In this document: piece by piece, positions 33,828 through 43,004 of the stretch
How the letters are laid out: each line of letters starts with the position of its first letter
Numbering within the stretch: position 1 is the first letter of the stretch
Origin: 9FT-COMBO-48-23 sp964400675
Lineage (GTDB): Bacteria; Chloroflexota; Dehalococcoidia; GIF9; UBA5629
Assembly (NCBI GenBank): GCA_964400675.1
Contig: CAYNVO010000004.1
Span: forward strand, 1-64,000
DNA length: 64,000 nt
Direction of reading: 5' to 3'
The notes under the pieces: generated by a model
The model's database searches: none
What the model saw: only the letters and a program-made list of their open reading frames with translations
Told to the model about the DNA's origin: nothing
Position numbers and translations under genes: made by a program

Positions 33828-33904
33828 TGGTCGGGGCGAGAGGGTTCGAACCTCCGACCTCAGCGTCCCGAACGCTGCGCGCTACCAGGCTGCGCTACGC
33901 CCCG
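33828..33904 (-). tRNA. tRNA-Pro (anticodon CGG)
   Basis: 77 nt including an encoded CCA (33828-33830). The acceptor stem CGGGGCG pairs with CGCCCCG, the D arm is GCGC/GCGC, the anticodon stem CAGCG/CGCTG holds the loop TTCGGGA (anticodon CGG, reads CCG), and the T arm is GGAGG-TTCGAAC-CCTCT with one G-U pair. Confidence 0.96.
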
Positions 33905-33913
33905 CCACCGCTT

Positions 33914-33942
33914 ATTATAAGCGGCTTTAACTTTTGGGGCAA
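33914..33942 (-). promoter_or_regulatory. tRNA-Pro promoter
   Basis: Minus strand: TTGCCC (33937-33942), 17 nt, TATAAT (33914-33919); start predicted about 4 nt before the mature tRNA. The -10 sits in a palindrome CCGCTTA-n3-TAAGCGG. Confidence 0.75.
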
Positions 33943-33994
33943 GCGTTGTAAACTAACAGCGTCCATGCTGTAGTTTTTCGATAAGTAAGGGGTT

Positions 33995-34043
33995 AGATTC
34001 TTCGCTACGCTCAGAATGACAGAAGGATGCTCAGGGTGACATG
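33995..34043. repeat. GTCATTCTGAGCG-family dispersed repeat, inverse orientation
   Basis: AGATTCTTCGCTACGCTCAG then AATGAC is the reverse complement of the core at 42074; a TCAGGGTGACA end follows. Confidence 0.75.
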
Positions 34044-34056
34044 GAGCTAAAGCAAG

Positions 34057-35244
34057 ATGAAGTACTGCGTTCTAATAATTGATGGCGCTGCCGGCTGGGT
34101 GTTGCCGGAACGAGGTGGTAAGACCTGCCTGGAGCTTGCCCATACCCCGAATCTGGACGCGATGGCGAGGGAAGGGGTTGTAGGGCTGGTTCGAACTGTG
34201 CCGCAGGGAATGGAGCCCAGCAGCGCCTGTGCCTGCATGTCGGTGCTTGGCTATGACCCGAAGGTCTATTATCGGGGGAGGAGCGGTATTGAGGCTAAGA
34301 GCATGGGCATTCCAGTTGCCGATGACGAGGTAGTTTTCCGCTGTAACCTGGTTGCCGTTCGTGACGGCAGGATGTGGAGCTATAGCGCAGGACACATCGA
34401 CACAGACGAAGCCCATGCGCTTATCGCTACTCTAAATGAAAAGCTTGGCAGTGATGAAATAAGTTTTTATCCCGGTGTTCGCTACCGGCATATATGTAAG
34501 ATAAAGGGGCATGATGATACACTTCTGGCTATCTGCACTCCTCCGCATGATATACCGGACAAGCCAGTTACTGAGTTTCTACCTCAGGGGCCGGGTAGCG
34601 AGCTGTTGCGAGACCTTATGGAGAGGTCTAAGGCTGCGCTCGGGAGTCATCCGGTGAATTTAGCGCGGCAGGCTAGAGGCGATATACCGGCGACTATGCT
34701 CTGGCTATTCTGGGGCAGCGGCAGAATACCTGAAATGCCGCCCTTCAAGCAAGTATATGGTCTCGGGGCGGCTATAACATCCGGAGTTGACCTTCTCCGA
34801 GGCTTAGCCCGGATGGCGGATATGGCGGTGCTTGATATCCCCGGTGTAACCGATGGTTTGGATAATGATTATGCGGCTCAGGCGGTTGGAGCCTTGAAGG
34901 CGCTGGAGAAGTACGAGCTGGTTGCCATCCACGTCGAAGCGTCGGATGAGGCGGCTCATGTCGGCTCGATTGATGAAAAAGTAAAGGCAATAGAGATGGT
35001 GGATAAAGAAGTTGTCAGCCGGATACGCTCCTGGAATAAGGATGAGCTTCGAATTCTAATACTGCCTGACCATCCAACGCCGATAAAGATTCAGACCCAT
35101 ACTGATGAGCCGGTACCGTTTGTGCTCTGGGGTTCCGGGTTTGCTGCCAGTGGAGCGGATAGGTTCACTGAGGCAGAGGCAAAGAACGCCGGCGTTTTTA
35201 TTGATGAAGGTTATAATATTATGACTAAGCTGACGCGGGATTAG
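34057..35244 (+). CDS. apgM: cofactor-independent phosphoglycerate mutase, archaeal type (ApgM)
   Basis: 395 residues. Interconverts 3- and 2-phosphoglycerate. Alkaline-phosphatase-superfamily metal sites: an N-terminal Asp in LIIDGAAGW, the Ser nucleophile in EPSSACACMSVLGYDP, and C-terminal EASDEAAHVG and LPDHPTP. It is the short archaeal-type iPGM, not the 510-residue GpmI. It is followed 48 bp later by lysC. Confidence 0.93.
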   Translation: MKYCVLIIDGAAGWVLPERGGKTCLELAHTPNLDAMAREGVVGLVRTVPQGMEPSSACACMSVLGYDPKVYYRGRSGIEAKSMGIPVADDEVVFRCNLVAVRDGRMWSYSAGHIDTDEAHALIATLNEKLGSDEISFYPGVRYRHICKIKGHDDTLLAICTPPHDIPDKPVTEFLPQGPGSELLRDLMERSKAALGSHPVNLARQARGDIPATMLWLFWGSGRIPEMPPFKQVYGLGAAITSGVDLLRGLARMADMAVLDIPGVTDGLDNDYAAQAVGALKALEKYELVAIHVEASDEAAHVGSIDEKVKAIEMVDKEVVSRIRSWNKDELRILILPDHPTPIKIQTHTDEPVPFVLWGSGFAASGADRFTEAEAKNAGVFIDEGYNIMTKLTRD

Positions 35245-35292
35245 TTAGTGGAAAACGCTTTACAGATGTTTTAGAATGGGCAGGAAAGAAAG

Positions 35293-36516
35293 ATGGCACT
35301 GGTAGTTCAGAAATATGGCGGCAGCTCGGTGGCTGATGCCGAGAAGATAAAGAATGTGGCTCGGCGCGTAGCTGAAACCAAAAAGAAGGGCAACGAGGTG
35401 ATTGTGGTTGTCTCTGCCATGGGTGATACCACCGATGAGCTGATTGAGCTAGCCAGGCAGATTAACCCAAAACCTCAGGAGCGTGAGCTCGATGTCTTAT
35501 TGTCCACCGGAGAGATAGTATCCAGCACACTAATGGCCATGGCTTTGCATGGAATGGGCTATGAGGCAGTGAGCTTGAGCGGTGCCCAGGCGGGCATTCA
35601 GACTGACACTACCTACAGCAAAGCTCGCATCCTGCACATTGAACCCAAACGGGTTATTAAAGAGCTGGAGAAGGGAAATATCGTCATTGTGGCTGGATTC
35701 CAGGGGATAACTGATGATATGGATATCGCTACCCTGGGTCGAGGCGGTTCGGATACCACGGCTGTGGCTCTGGCTGCTGCCCTTAAGGGTCAGATATGTC
35801 AGATATACACGGATGTTGAGGGCGTGTTTACTGCTGACCCTCGCCTTGTGCCTGAAGCCCGTAAGCTTAAGGAAATCGGCTATGAAGAAATGCTGGAGCT
35901 GGCGACATTAGGTGCCAAGGTGATGCATTCTCGGGCGGTGGAGTTGGGCCAGGTTTATAATATGCCGATAATGGTGGCTTCCAGCTTTAGTGATAAACCT
36001 GGTACTATCATTCATGGAGGGATTCCGATGGAAGTAAGAAACAAAGCGCGTGGCATCGCGCATGACTTTAATGTGGCAAAGGTTACAGTGGTTGGTGTTC
36101 CTGACCGGCCGGGGATAGCTTCAGCAATTTTCGAACCGTTGTCTAAAGCGAATATAAGTGTGGACACTATCGTTCAGAATGCCAGCATCGACAATATTAC
36201 AGACTTAACCTTTACTGTGGCTAGAAGTGATTTGGACAAGGCAATGTCCCTGGTGCAACCGATAGCCAGGTCTATCGGGGCTAAGCAGTGCGTCAGCGAT
36301 TCCACGCTGGCTAAAGTTAGCGTTGTTGGCACCGGTATGCTGAATACGCCGGGCTATGCGGCTAATATGTTTCGGGCTCTTTCTGAGCAGGGTATCAATA
36401 TACAGTTGATTACTACTTCTGAAATAAAGATAACCTGCATTATTGCTGAGGATAAGGTCAAGGACGCTGTTAAGGCGTTACATAAGGCTTTTGACCTGGA
36501 ACGAGATGCAATTTAA
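35293..36516 (+). CDS. lysC: aspartate kinase
   Basis: 407 residues. First step of the Lys/Thr/Met pathway. Kinase domain starts VVQKYGGSSVAD and contains FQGITDDMDIATLGRGGSDT; two ACT domains from about 265 (VTVVGVPDRPGIASAIF and VSVVGTGMLNTPGYAANMF) suggest amino-acid feedback control. No lysine riboswitch in the 48-bp upstream gap. The stop is 2 bp from the convergent NifU-like gene. Confidence 0.96.
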   Translation: MALVVQKYGGSSVADAEKIKNVARRVAETKKKGNEVIVVVSAMGDTTDELIELARQINPKPQERELDVLLSTGEIVSSTLMAMALHGMGYEAVSLSGAQAGIQTDTTYSKARILHIEPKRVIKELEKGNIVIVAGFQGITDDMDIATLGRGGSDTTAVALAAALKGQICQIYTDVEGVFTADPRLVPEARKLKEIGYEEMLELATLGAKVMHSRAVELGQVYNMPIMVASSFSDKPGTIIHGGIPMEVRNKARGIAHDFNVAKVTVVGVPDRPGIASAIFEPLSKANISVDTIVQNASIDNITDLTFTVARSDLDKAMSLVQPIARSIGAKQCVSDSTLAKVSVVGTGMLNTPGYAANMFRALSEQGINIQLITTSEIKITCIIAEDKVKDAVKALHKAFDLERDAI

Positions 36517-36518
36517 CG

Positions 36519-36737
36519 CTATACAGCGACTACTTCTTTTATATCGGATATCTCTTCTTTCAGTATTCGCTCAATGCCGTTCTTGAGGGTAATGGTTGAC
36601 ATAGGACAACCAGCGCATGCCCCCTTTAGTCTGAGGCTAACTATACCTTCTTTAACGTCAACTAATTCTACATCTCCCCCGTCCGCTTGTAGGCTCGGTC
36701 TAATATTGTTCAGGACTTCTTGTACCTTTTCTTTCAC
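36519..36737 (-). CDS. NifU C-terminal domain iron-sulfur scaffold
   Basis: 72 residues from a GTG with AGGGAG six bases upstream; the longer ATG reading to 36788 overlaps the predicted promoter. SLQADGGDVELVDV and GACAGCPMSTITLKNGIER with the CxxC that binds a transfer cluster define the NifU/NFU domain. It delivers Fe-S clusters, in demand here given the many cluster proteins. Confidence 0.93.
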   Translation of the reverse strand: MKEKVQEVLNNIRPSLQADGGDVELVDVKEGIVSLRLKGACAGCPMSTITLKNGIERILKEEISDIKEVVAV

Positions 36738-36778
36738 AGGTTCTCCCTCTTGCTTTCGCTTGTATTTACTGCTGTGGT

Positions 36779-36807
36779 AAGCTAACATAATCAGTCTTTT
36801 TTGTCAA
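36779..36807 (-). promoter_or_regulatory. promoter of the NifU-like gene
   Basis: Minus strand: TTGACA (36802-36807), 17 nt, TAGCTT (36779-36784). It places the start near 36772 and supports the GTG start at 36737. Confidence 0.55.
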
Positions 36808-36917
36808 AATTACCTCTCGACTTAGCTTGAGACACTTGACATTGTTCACTTTTTTTGCCACAGTGACTGCGGTAAAATAGTAAGGTTGTCTTGGAGAAAT
36901 AATATTGGGAGTAAGCA

Positions 36918-37754
36918 ATGCCCGACCGTGAAGAAGATAAAGCCAGGCTGAAACGAAAGGCGAGCCAAGAAGCTATTTCCTTGGCTATGCAGAGTCGCTG
37001 GCAGGAAGCGGTAACTGTAAATCAGAGCATAATAGAACTTTTACCTACAGATATAGATGCCTACAACCGGCTGGGTAGAGCATTTATGGAGCTAGGCGAA
37101 TTTGCCAAAGCTAAAGAAGCCTACACTCGAGCTCTAGAACTTGACTCTTATAATTCAATTGCTCAAAAAAATCTGCAGCGGCTGTCTTTGTTGCCCGATG
37201 CTCAGGTTAAAGTAAAGGAGAAACGCCGCGAGGTCTCCCCGGACCTTTTCATTGGCGAGATGGGAAAGGCTGGGGTGGTAAACCTCCAAAGTCTGGCACC
37301 TCGCGAGTTATTGGCTAGGATGGCTGCTGGTAATCAAGTTCATCTGAAAGTGAAGGGACGGCAGCTTGTCGTGGAGAATGACCAGGGGGAGTATTTAGGA
37401 CTGATTGAGCCGCCTCATGGTTTTCGTCTGGCTCGAATGATAGAAGGTGGGAATAAATACACTGCGGCTCTTGTCAGCATTAATAATGACAGCGCGAGGG
37501 TTATCATCAGAGAGGTTTTTCAGCACCCGAGCCAGGTTGGGCGTCTTTCCTTTCCGGTTAAAGCGGTTGAAGGCTTTCAACCCCATGTTAGAGATACCTT
37601 GCTCAGGCATGAGGCTGTGGAGGAGGAGGCGCTGGAAGAGGCAGAAGATATGGAATTAGAAGAGGGTGAGCTTATACCCGAAGGCTTCTCCATATTTGAG
37701 AGAGTCGCCCCTGACGAGGAGACTGGGACAGAAGAAGAGTTCATGGAGGAGTAG
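36918..37754 (+). CDS. TPR-repeat protein
   Basis: 278 residues. Two TPR units at about 15-85 (RWQEAVTVNQSIIELLPTDI, then YNRLGRAFMELGEFAKAKEA). The rest has a beta-rich region (LLARMAAGNQVHLKVKGRQL) resembling a small barrel and a very acidic C-terminal tail with over 25 Glu/Asp. No signal peptide. Probably a protein-interaction factor; the role is unknown. It is 43 bp upstream of gyrA. Confidence 0.8.
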   Translation: MPDREEDKARLKRKASQEAISLAMQSRWQEAVTVNQSIIELLPTDIDAYNRLGRAFMELGEFAKAKEAYTRALELDSYNSIAQKNLQRLSLLPDAQVKVKEKRREVSPDLFIGEMGKAGVVNLQSLAPRELLARMAAGNQVHLKVKGRQLVVENDQGEYLGLIEPPHGFRLARMIEGGNKYTAALVSINNDSARVIIREVFQHPSQVGRLSFPVKAVEGFQPHVRDTLLRHEAVEEEALEEAEDMELEEGELIPEGFSIFERVAPDEETGTEEEFMEE

Positions 37755-37797
37755 TTAATTGCCCCTCAAGCGAGCGAATTTTTCAGGAGAAGATTAA

Positions 37798-40257
37798 ATG
37801 GAAGTTGGAGTAATAAAACCGGTCATCATCGAAGAGGAGATGAAGAGCTCCTACCTTGACTATGCCATGAGTGTCATAGTTTCTCGAGCCCTGCCTGATG
37901 TGCGCGATGGCTTGAAACCGGTACATCGTCGCATCCTTTATGCTATGGATGGGCTGGGTCTCCGTCATACCAGTTCCCATAAAAAGAGCGCTCGCATAGT
38001 CGGTGAGGTTATGGGTAAGTATCATCCGCACGGAGATGCCCCCATATATGAGGCCATGGTGAGAATGGCACAGGACTTTTCCATGAGGTATAGGCTTGTT
38101 GACGGGCAGGGCAATTTCGGAAGTATGGATGATGACCCACCAGCAGCTATGCGCTATACCGAAGCTCGCCTGGCAAAAATAGCCGAGGAAATGCTGGTTG
38201 ATATTGATAAAGAAACCGTTGCTTTTATGCCTAATTTTGACGATAGCTTAAAGGAGCCAACGGTTTTACCAGCCAGGTTGCCCAATTTACTGGTGAATGG
38301 TTCATCGGGCATTGCTGTCGGTATGGCTACCAATATCCCACCTCATAACTTAAGTGAGATATGCGATGCCGTCAATTATCTTATAGATAACCCTGAGGCC
38401 GATGTCGATGACTTGATGAAGATTGTGAAGGGGCCCGATTTCCCCACCGGAGGCATTATCTTAGGCAGGGAGGGCATTAAGAGCGCTTATGCCAGTGGGC
38501 AAGGTAAAGTGGTGGTCCAGGCTAAGGTTACTGATGAAAATTTGAGAGGTGGACGTCAGCAATTAGTCATAACCGAGCTTCCTTATCAGACCAATAAAGC
38601 CGCCCTGGTGGAAAGAATAGCCAACTTGGTCAGGGAGAGAAGGGTCGAGGGGGTAAGTGAGGTTCGTGATGAATCTGACCGACATGGTATGAGGATAGTT
38701 ATAGGGCTGAGAAAGGATGCTCAACCTACCAAGATTTGCAACAACCTCTATAAATATACTCCCATGCGGTCCTCCTTCTTCATTAACATTTTGGCTCTGG
38801 TTGATGGGCAGCCTCGCGTCATTAATCTTAAGGAAGTTTTGACCTGTTACATAGATTTCCGTAGGGAAGTTATCACCCGTCGCTCCCAGTTTGACCTCCA
38901 GAAGGCGAAGGACCGAGCCCATATTCTGGAAGGCTTCAGGATTGCCCTTGACCATCTGGATGCAGTTATTCAGACTATACGAAAAGCAGAGACGGTGGAT
39001 TCGGCTCGGTCCAGCTTGATGGAGAACTTTAGCCTGTCTCAGATTCAAGCTCAGGCTATACTTGATATGCAGCTACGTCGATTGGCACAGCTGGAGCAGA
39101 AGAAAATAGTCGATGAGTACAGCGAGGTGGTTAAGAACATCGCTTATCTCGAAGACCTTCTGGCAAATCCGAAGAAAGTACTCTTTCTTATTAAGCAGGA
39201 TGTCACCGAGCTTAAGAAGGGTTATGGTGATGGTCGGCGTACTTCGATTAAGCGAGAGGAGGCTGAGGAGTTTCAGGACGAGGACCTTATTCCACATCAG
39301 GATGTGGTGATTACGCTGAGTGAACAGGGGTACATAAAAAGAATACCGGCTATAACGTATCAAAAACAGCATCGAGGGGGTCGGGGTCAAATAGGAATGG
39401 TGACCCGGGAAACCGATATGGTGAAACATCTTGTGGTAGCTGATACGCATGATAATTTATTGCTTTTTACCAACCGGGGTAAGGTTTACCGGCTCAAATG
39501 CTACGATATACTCCAGGATGTGTCGCGAACTACGAAAGGAACAGCTCTGGCCAACCTATCGTCTATCGACCCGAAGGAGCAGATAACCGCCTTGGTGGTG
39601 GTAAAAGATTTTACCCCCGGCCTGTTTATGATTATGGCTACTTCGAGAGGTATAGTGAAGAAGACAAGTTTCGATAATTTTGCTTCGGTTAGAAGCAGCG
39701 GGCTTATCGCAATGAAGCTTCGAGGAGATGAAGAGTTGGTGGCGGCTGAGTTGGTTAGCCAGAAAGACGAAGTTGTTTTGGTAACTCAAAACGGGCAAGG
39801 TATAAGGTTCGCTGTGAAGGACTTGCGACCAGCATCTCGGGCTAGTGGTGGCGTGCGTGGCATCAAGCTTAGTCCTGGCGACTGCTTGGTGGCTATGGAT
39901 GCCATCTTCCCTGATGCTAACCTGCTTACAATTACGGAGAAAGGCTTTGGTAAGCGCAGCCGTGCGCGGAATTTCCCTCTTCAGGCTCGGGGTGGCAAGG
40001 GGGTAATCGCTCATCGGGTTAATGAAAAGACAGGCTGTGTTATTTCAGCTAAACTTGTCCCTCCAAATCAACACGTCATTATTATTTCATCTAAAGGTAT
40101 CATCATCCGTGTTCCTGTAGATGAGGAGATCTCGCTCTTTGGCAGAGATACACAGGGGGTGCGGGTAAACAGGATTGATCAGGATGACAGTGTTGCTTCT
40201 ATGGCCTTTGTCCATCAGGAGAATGTCAGGGGAGGTGACAAGACTAAGGCCGAGTAG
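37798..40257 (+). CDS. gyrA: DNA gyrase subunit A
   Basis: 819 residues. The catalytic Tyr is Tyr120 in AAMRYTEARL. The C-terminal beta-pinwheel includes a GyrA-box-like QHRGGRGQIG near residue 525, which supports gyrase and not topoisomerase IV. At the quinolone-determining positions it has Ala (for E. coli Ser83) and Glu (for Asp87) in HPHGDAPIYEAM. Pairs with gyrB in this window. Confidence 0.97.
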   Translation: MEVGVIKPVIIEEEMKSSYLDYAMSVIVSRALPDVRDGLKPVHRRILYAMDGLGLRHTSSHKKSARIVGEVMGKYHPHGDAPIYEAMVRMAQDFSMRYRLVDGQGNFGSMDDDPPAAMRYTEARLAKIAEEMLVDIDKETVAFMPNFDDSLKEPTVLPARLPNLLVNGSSGIAVGMATNIPPHNLSEICDAVNYLIDNPEADVDDLMKIVKGPDFPTGGIILGREGIKSAYASGQGKVVVQAKVTDENLRGGRQQLVITELPYQTNKAALVERIANLVRERRVEGVSEVRDESDRHGMRIVIGLRKDAQPTKICNNLYKYTPMRSSFFINILALVDGQPRVINLKEVLTCYIDFRREVITRRSQFDLQKAKDRAHILEGFRIALDHLDAVIQTIRKAETVDSARSSLMENFSLSQIQAQAILDMQLRRLAQLEQKKIVDEYSEVVKNIAYLEDLLANPKKVLFLIKQDVTELKKGYGDGRRTSIKREEAEEFQDEDLIPHQDVVITLSEQGYIKRIPAITYQKQHRGGRGQIGMVTRETDMVKHLVVADTHDNLLLFTNRGKVYRLKCYDILQDVSRTTKGTALANLSSIDPKEQITALVVVKDFTPGLFMIMATSRGIVKKTSFDNFASVRSSGLIAMKLRGDEELVAAELVSQKDEVVLVTQNGQGIRFAVKDLRPASRASGGVRGIKLSPGDCLVAMDAIFPDANLLTITEKGFGKRSRARNFPLQARGGKGVIAHRVNEKTGCVISAKLVPPNQHVIIISSKGIIIRVPVDEEISLFGRDTQGVRVNRIDQDDSVASMAFVHQENVRGGDKTKAE

Positions 40258-40281
40258 GGACGCCTTTCTTATCTGCTAGTC

Positions 40282-40887
40282 ATGGAAAAAGTGCTACAAA
40301 TTCTGCAAGAGTTCGGCTTGACCTTCGTTCCTCTCTTTGTGGCTATGGATGCCATCGGTGTCTTGCCTATACTGGTTCCCTTGACACAGGATATGAAGGC
40401 TAAGGAGCGCAGTCGAACAGTGCTCCTGGCGGTAATCACAGCTCTGGGATTGGGCTTAGGCTTTGTTGCTATCGGCAAGGGTATTTTTCTCTTTTTGGGC
40501 ATAGATGTATCCGACTTTCTGGTCGCCGGCGGCCTCATTCTTTTCCTCTTAGCCGCCAAGGACTTAATCACCGGCAAGATGATTGAAACTCAGGTTTCAG
40601 TTGGAGCCGATATGCTGGGTGTCGTACCCATAGGCACTCCTCTTGTAGTCGGCCCGGCAGTGCTTACCACGCTGCTGATATTGGTCGACCAGTACTCGAT
40701 TATTATCGTAATAATTTCTTTCATCCTGAATCTAGCAATAGGCTGGCTGCTTTTTGCGCAGGCTAACCGGGTAGTGGCTTTTTTGGGGCAGGGAGGGGTC
40801 AGAGCTACATCCAAAATAGTCAGTCTATTTTTGGCGGCTATTGCCATAAAGATGATTCGCCAGGGCGTTCTGCAGGTATTAGGATGA
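40282..40887 (+). CDS. MarC-family integral membrane protein
   Basis: 201 residues with six predicted membrane helices. The pattern PLFVAMDAIGVLPILVPLT at the N-terminus and GTPLVVGPAVLTTLLIL in the middle match the MarC/UPF0056 family. Function not established for the family. Overlaps the next gene by 4 bp. Confidence 0.88.
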   Translation: MEKVLQILQEFGLTFVPLFVAMDAIGVLPILVPLTQDMKAKERSRTVLLAVITALGLGLGFVAIGKGIFLFLGIDVSDFLVAGGLILFLLAAKDLITGKMIETQVSVGADMLGVVPIGTPLVVGPAVLTTLLILVDQYSIIIVIISFILNLAIGWLLFAQANRVVAFLGQGGVRATSKIVSLFLAAIAIKMIRQGVLQVLG

Positions 40888-41573
40888 AACTCGTCTTCAT
40901 TCACGGTGCCGGCAACACCGGCCTGGTGTGGCATTATCAAGCTAAACATTTTGCCGATTCTGAAGCTATCAGCCTTCCCGGTCATCCACAAGGCGAACCT
41001 TGCACTAGTATCGATGATTATGCCGAATGGCTTCATCGACATGTTCAGAAAAAAGGTTATTCGCAGCCTGTATTAGTGGGACATTCTATGGGCGGCGCCG
41101 TGGCTCAGATGTATGCTCTGACTTATCCCAGGGATGTAAAGGCTCTTATACTCCTTGGCACGGGAGCCAGACTTAGAGTAAGGCCAGACTTTCTTAAGTT
41201 GCTGGAAGAGGGCATCGATGCTCCTGCAGACTGGGCGAAGAATATGCTTGAGCCGCTTTATAGCCGGGTGGCTCCTGAAGTTAGGGGAAAAGTCATTGCT
41301 GGAGTGATCGATGTAGGAGTTGCTGTGCAGCTCAACGATTTCAGATGCTGTGACAGATTCGACATCATGGATAAAGTTCACCAGATTGAAGCTCCCACAC
41401 TGATTATTTGTGGCGCTGAGGATGACATGACGCCGGTCAAGTACTCCCAGTATTTAGCAGGTAAAATCGCTGGCGCAAGGCTGGCTATTATTCAAGGTGG
41501 CTCTCATCATTTCTTTCTGGAAAAACCCCAGGAAGCGAATCAAGCAATTGAGACGTTTTTGAACGGCCTTTAG
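40884..41573 (+). CDS. alpha/beta-fold hydrolase
   Basis: 229 residues. Oxyanion region HGAGNTGLVW, nucleophile elbow GHSMGGAVAQ (Ser near 69), acid in GAEDDMTP and catalytic His in GSHHFFLEKP. A generic cytoplasmic esterase/hydrolase of the RsbQ/MhpC type; substrate unknown. Cotranscribed with the MarC-like gene. Confidence 0.88.
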   Translation: MKLVFIHGAGNTGLVWHYQAKHFADSEAISLPGHPQGEPCTSIDDYAEWLHRHVQKKGYSQPVLVGHSMGGAVAQMYALTYPRDVKALILLGTGARLRVRPDFLKLLEEGIDAPADWAKNMLEPLYSRVAPEVRGKVIAGVIDVGVAVQLNDFRCCDRFDIMDKVHQIEAPTLIICGAEDDMTPVKYSQYLAGKIAGARLAIIQGGSHHFFLEKPQEANQAIETFLNGL

Positions 41574-41603
41574 AATACTGATTTAGCCTGTTCGAGATTT
41601 GTG

Positions 41604-42059
41604 ATGAGAATAGGTGTGCTTTCTGATACCCACATGCATTCGGCGGAAGAAATTTCTCCGGAGATACTTAAGGCGTTTATAGAAGTGGACTTGATAGTGC
41701 ACGCTGGTGATTTCGTTGGCTCAGCGGTGCTTGAAGGGCTGAAGCGGCTGGGTGAAGTGAAGGCAGTGCACGGCAATGTGGATTCGATGAAGCTTAGAGG
41801 CTTGCTACCCGACAAGGAGCTTTTGGTGGTCGGAGGCAAGAAAATCGGGGTTACCCATGGCTGGGGTGGCCCGGAAGGCATAGAGCAAAGGGTGAGGGTG
41901 CTGTTTGATGACGTGGATATCATCATTTACGGGCATAGTCACCGGGCAAAGATTGAACAAATTGGAAATATTCTATTCTTTAATCCCGGTCCGGGACATC
42001 AGTCCTTTGGTATCCTGACAATTGACCGGGATGTTCAAGGGGAAATAGTAAGGATTTGA
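41604..42059 (+). CDS. YfcE/MJ0936-family metallophosphodiesterase
   Basis: 151 residues. The calcineurin-like motifs are present in order: SDTHMHSAEE, HAGDFVG, HGNVDS, THGWGG and YGHSHRA. Members hydrolyse phosphodiesters such as bis-pNPP in vitro with Mn or Ni; the natural substrate is unknown. GTG at 41601 is an alternative start. It follows the hydrolase gene by 30 bp. Confidence 0.92.
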   Translation: MRIGVLSDTHMHSAEEISPEILKAFIEVDLIVHAGDFVGSAVLEGLKRLGEVKAVHGNVDSMKLRGLLPDKELLVVGGKKIGVTHGWGGPEGIEQRVRVLFDDVDIIIYGHSHRAKIEQIGNILFFNPGPGHQSFGILTIDRDVQGEIVRI

Positions 42060-42071
42060 TAATTGAGGGTT

Positions 42072-42151
42072 TTGTCATTCTGAGCGAAGCGCAGAATCTC
42101 TATGATGACTAAAGGATTCCTCGGTCGCCTTGCTCCCTCAGAGTGACACGA
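42072..42151. repeat. GTCATTCTGAGCG-family dispersed repeat, full copy
   Basis: GTCATTCTGAGCGAAGCGCA starts the element and a partly inverse end CAGAGTGACA closes it, giving an 80-bp unit with imperfect terminal symmetry. Intergenic. Confidence 0.8.
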
Positions 42152-42189
42152 GGCGAATAGTTCGTAATGGCAAAGGAAAATAGGAGATT

Positions 42190-42990
42190 ATGTTGGCTGA
42201 GCCGTGGCATGAGCTTGAGGCACTAGATAAGCCGGAGATTTTGCAGTTTATCTTTTATCCCCGGAAAGATTTTTTTGAAACATCGGCAGCAGCTAACGCT
42301 ATTACTGGCACCATTCCCGTTGACGAGGCTGTTTCAATTTCTTATTGTTTCTATTTCAGTGATAAGAAGCACCCTAATATGCTGTTCTTTCACGGTAACG
42401 GTGAAGTAGCCAGCGATTATGAGTCTATTGGCTCTATATATAATCAAATCGGGGTGAATCTATTTGTGGCTGATTACAGAGGCTATGGCAGGAGTGGAGG
42501 CAAGCCTACGCTCAGCAACATGATAAAAGATGCCCATCCTGCATTCGAAGGCTTTAAGCGAGTTTTGGAAGAGAATAAATTTTCAGGGAAACTTTTTCTG
42601 ATGGGTCGCTCGCTGGGCAGTGCCTCTGCTATTGAGCTTGCCTCGCATTATCAGAGTCAGCTCAGCGGCCTGATTATAGAAAGCGGCTTTGCCAATGTAT
42701 TTAACTTATTTGGCTATTTGGGCTTCCCGCTCGAAGCTCTTGGTATCGCTGTGCCGGAGGTGCCTTCCAACCTTGGACTTATTAGGAAGATTTCTCTTCC
42801 CACATTAGTTATGCACGGTGAGTATGACCAGATAGTGCCTGTTGAGGAGGGCAAGGCGCTTTATGAGACTATTGCTGCCAAAGACAAGCGCTTGCTCATA
42901 ATCCCCGGAGTTGACCACAACACCATTTTCATGGGTGGCACGGAGCAATACCTGCAGGCCCTGAAAGACTTTGTTTCAGCCCATAGCTAG
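42190..42990 (+). CDS. alpha/beta hydrolase, BEM46/ABHD13-like
   Basis: 266 residues. FFHGNGEVASDY (oxyanion), DYRGYGRSGG, the nucleophile elbow GRSLGSASAIE, the acid in HGEYDQIVP and the His in PGVDHNTIF give a full catalytic triad. No signal peptide. Substrate unknown. It converges on rplY with 14 bp between stops. Confidence 0.88.
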   Translation: MLAEPWHELEALDKPEILQFIFYPRKDFFETSAAANAITGTIPVDEAVSISYCFYFSDKKHPNMLFFHGNGEVASDYESIGSIYNQIGVNLFVADYRGYGRSGGKPTLSNMIKDAHPAFEGFKRVLEENKFSGKLFLMGRSLGSASAIELASHYQSQLSGLIIESGFANVFNLFGYLGFPLEALGIAVPEVPSNLGLIRKISLPTLVMHGEYDQIVPVEEGKALYETIAAKDKRLLIIPGVDHNTIFMGGTEQYLQALKDFVSAHS

Positions 42991-43004
42991 CGCTGGCGTG
43001 TTAG

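Noticed and set aside
35245..35292. lysine riboswitch ahead of lysC
   Set aside because: The gap is only 48 bp and shows no matching structure.
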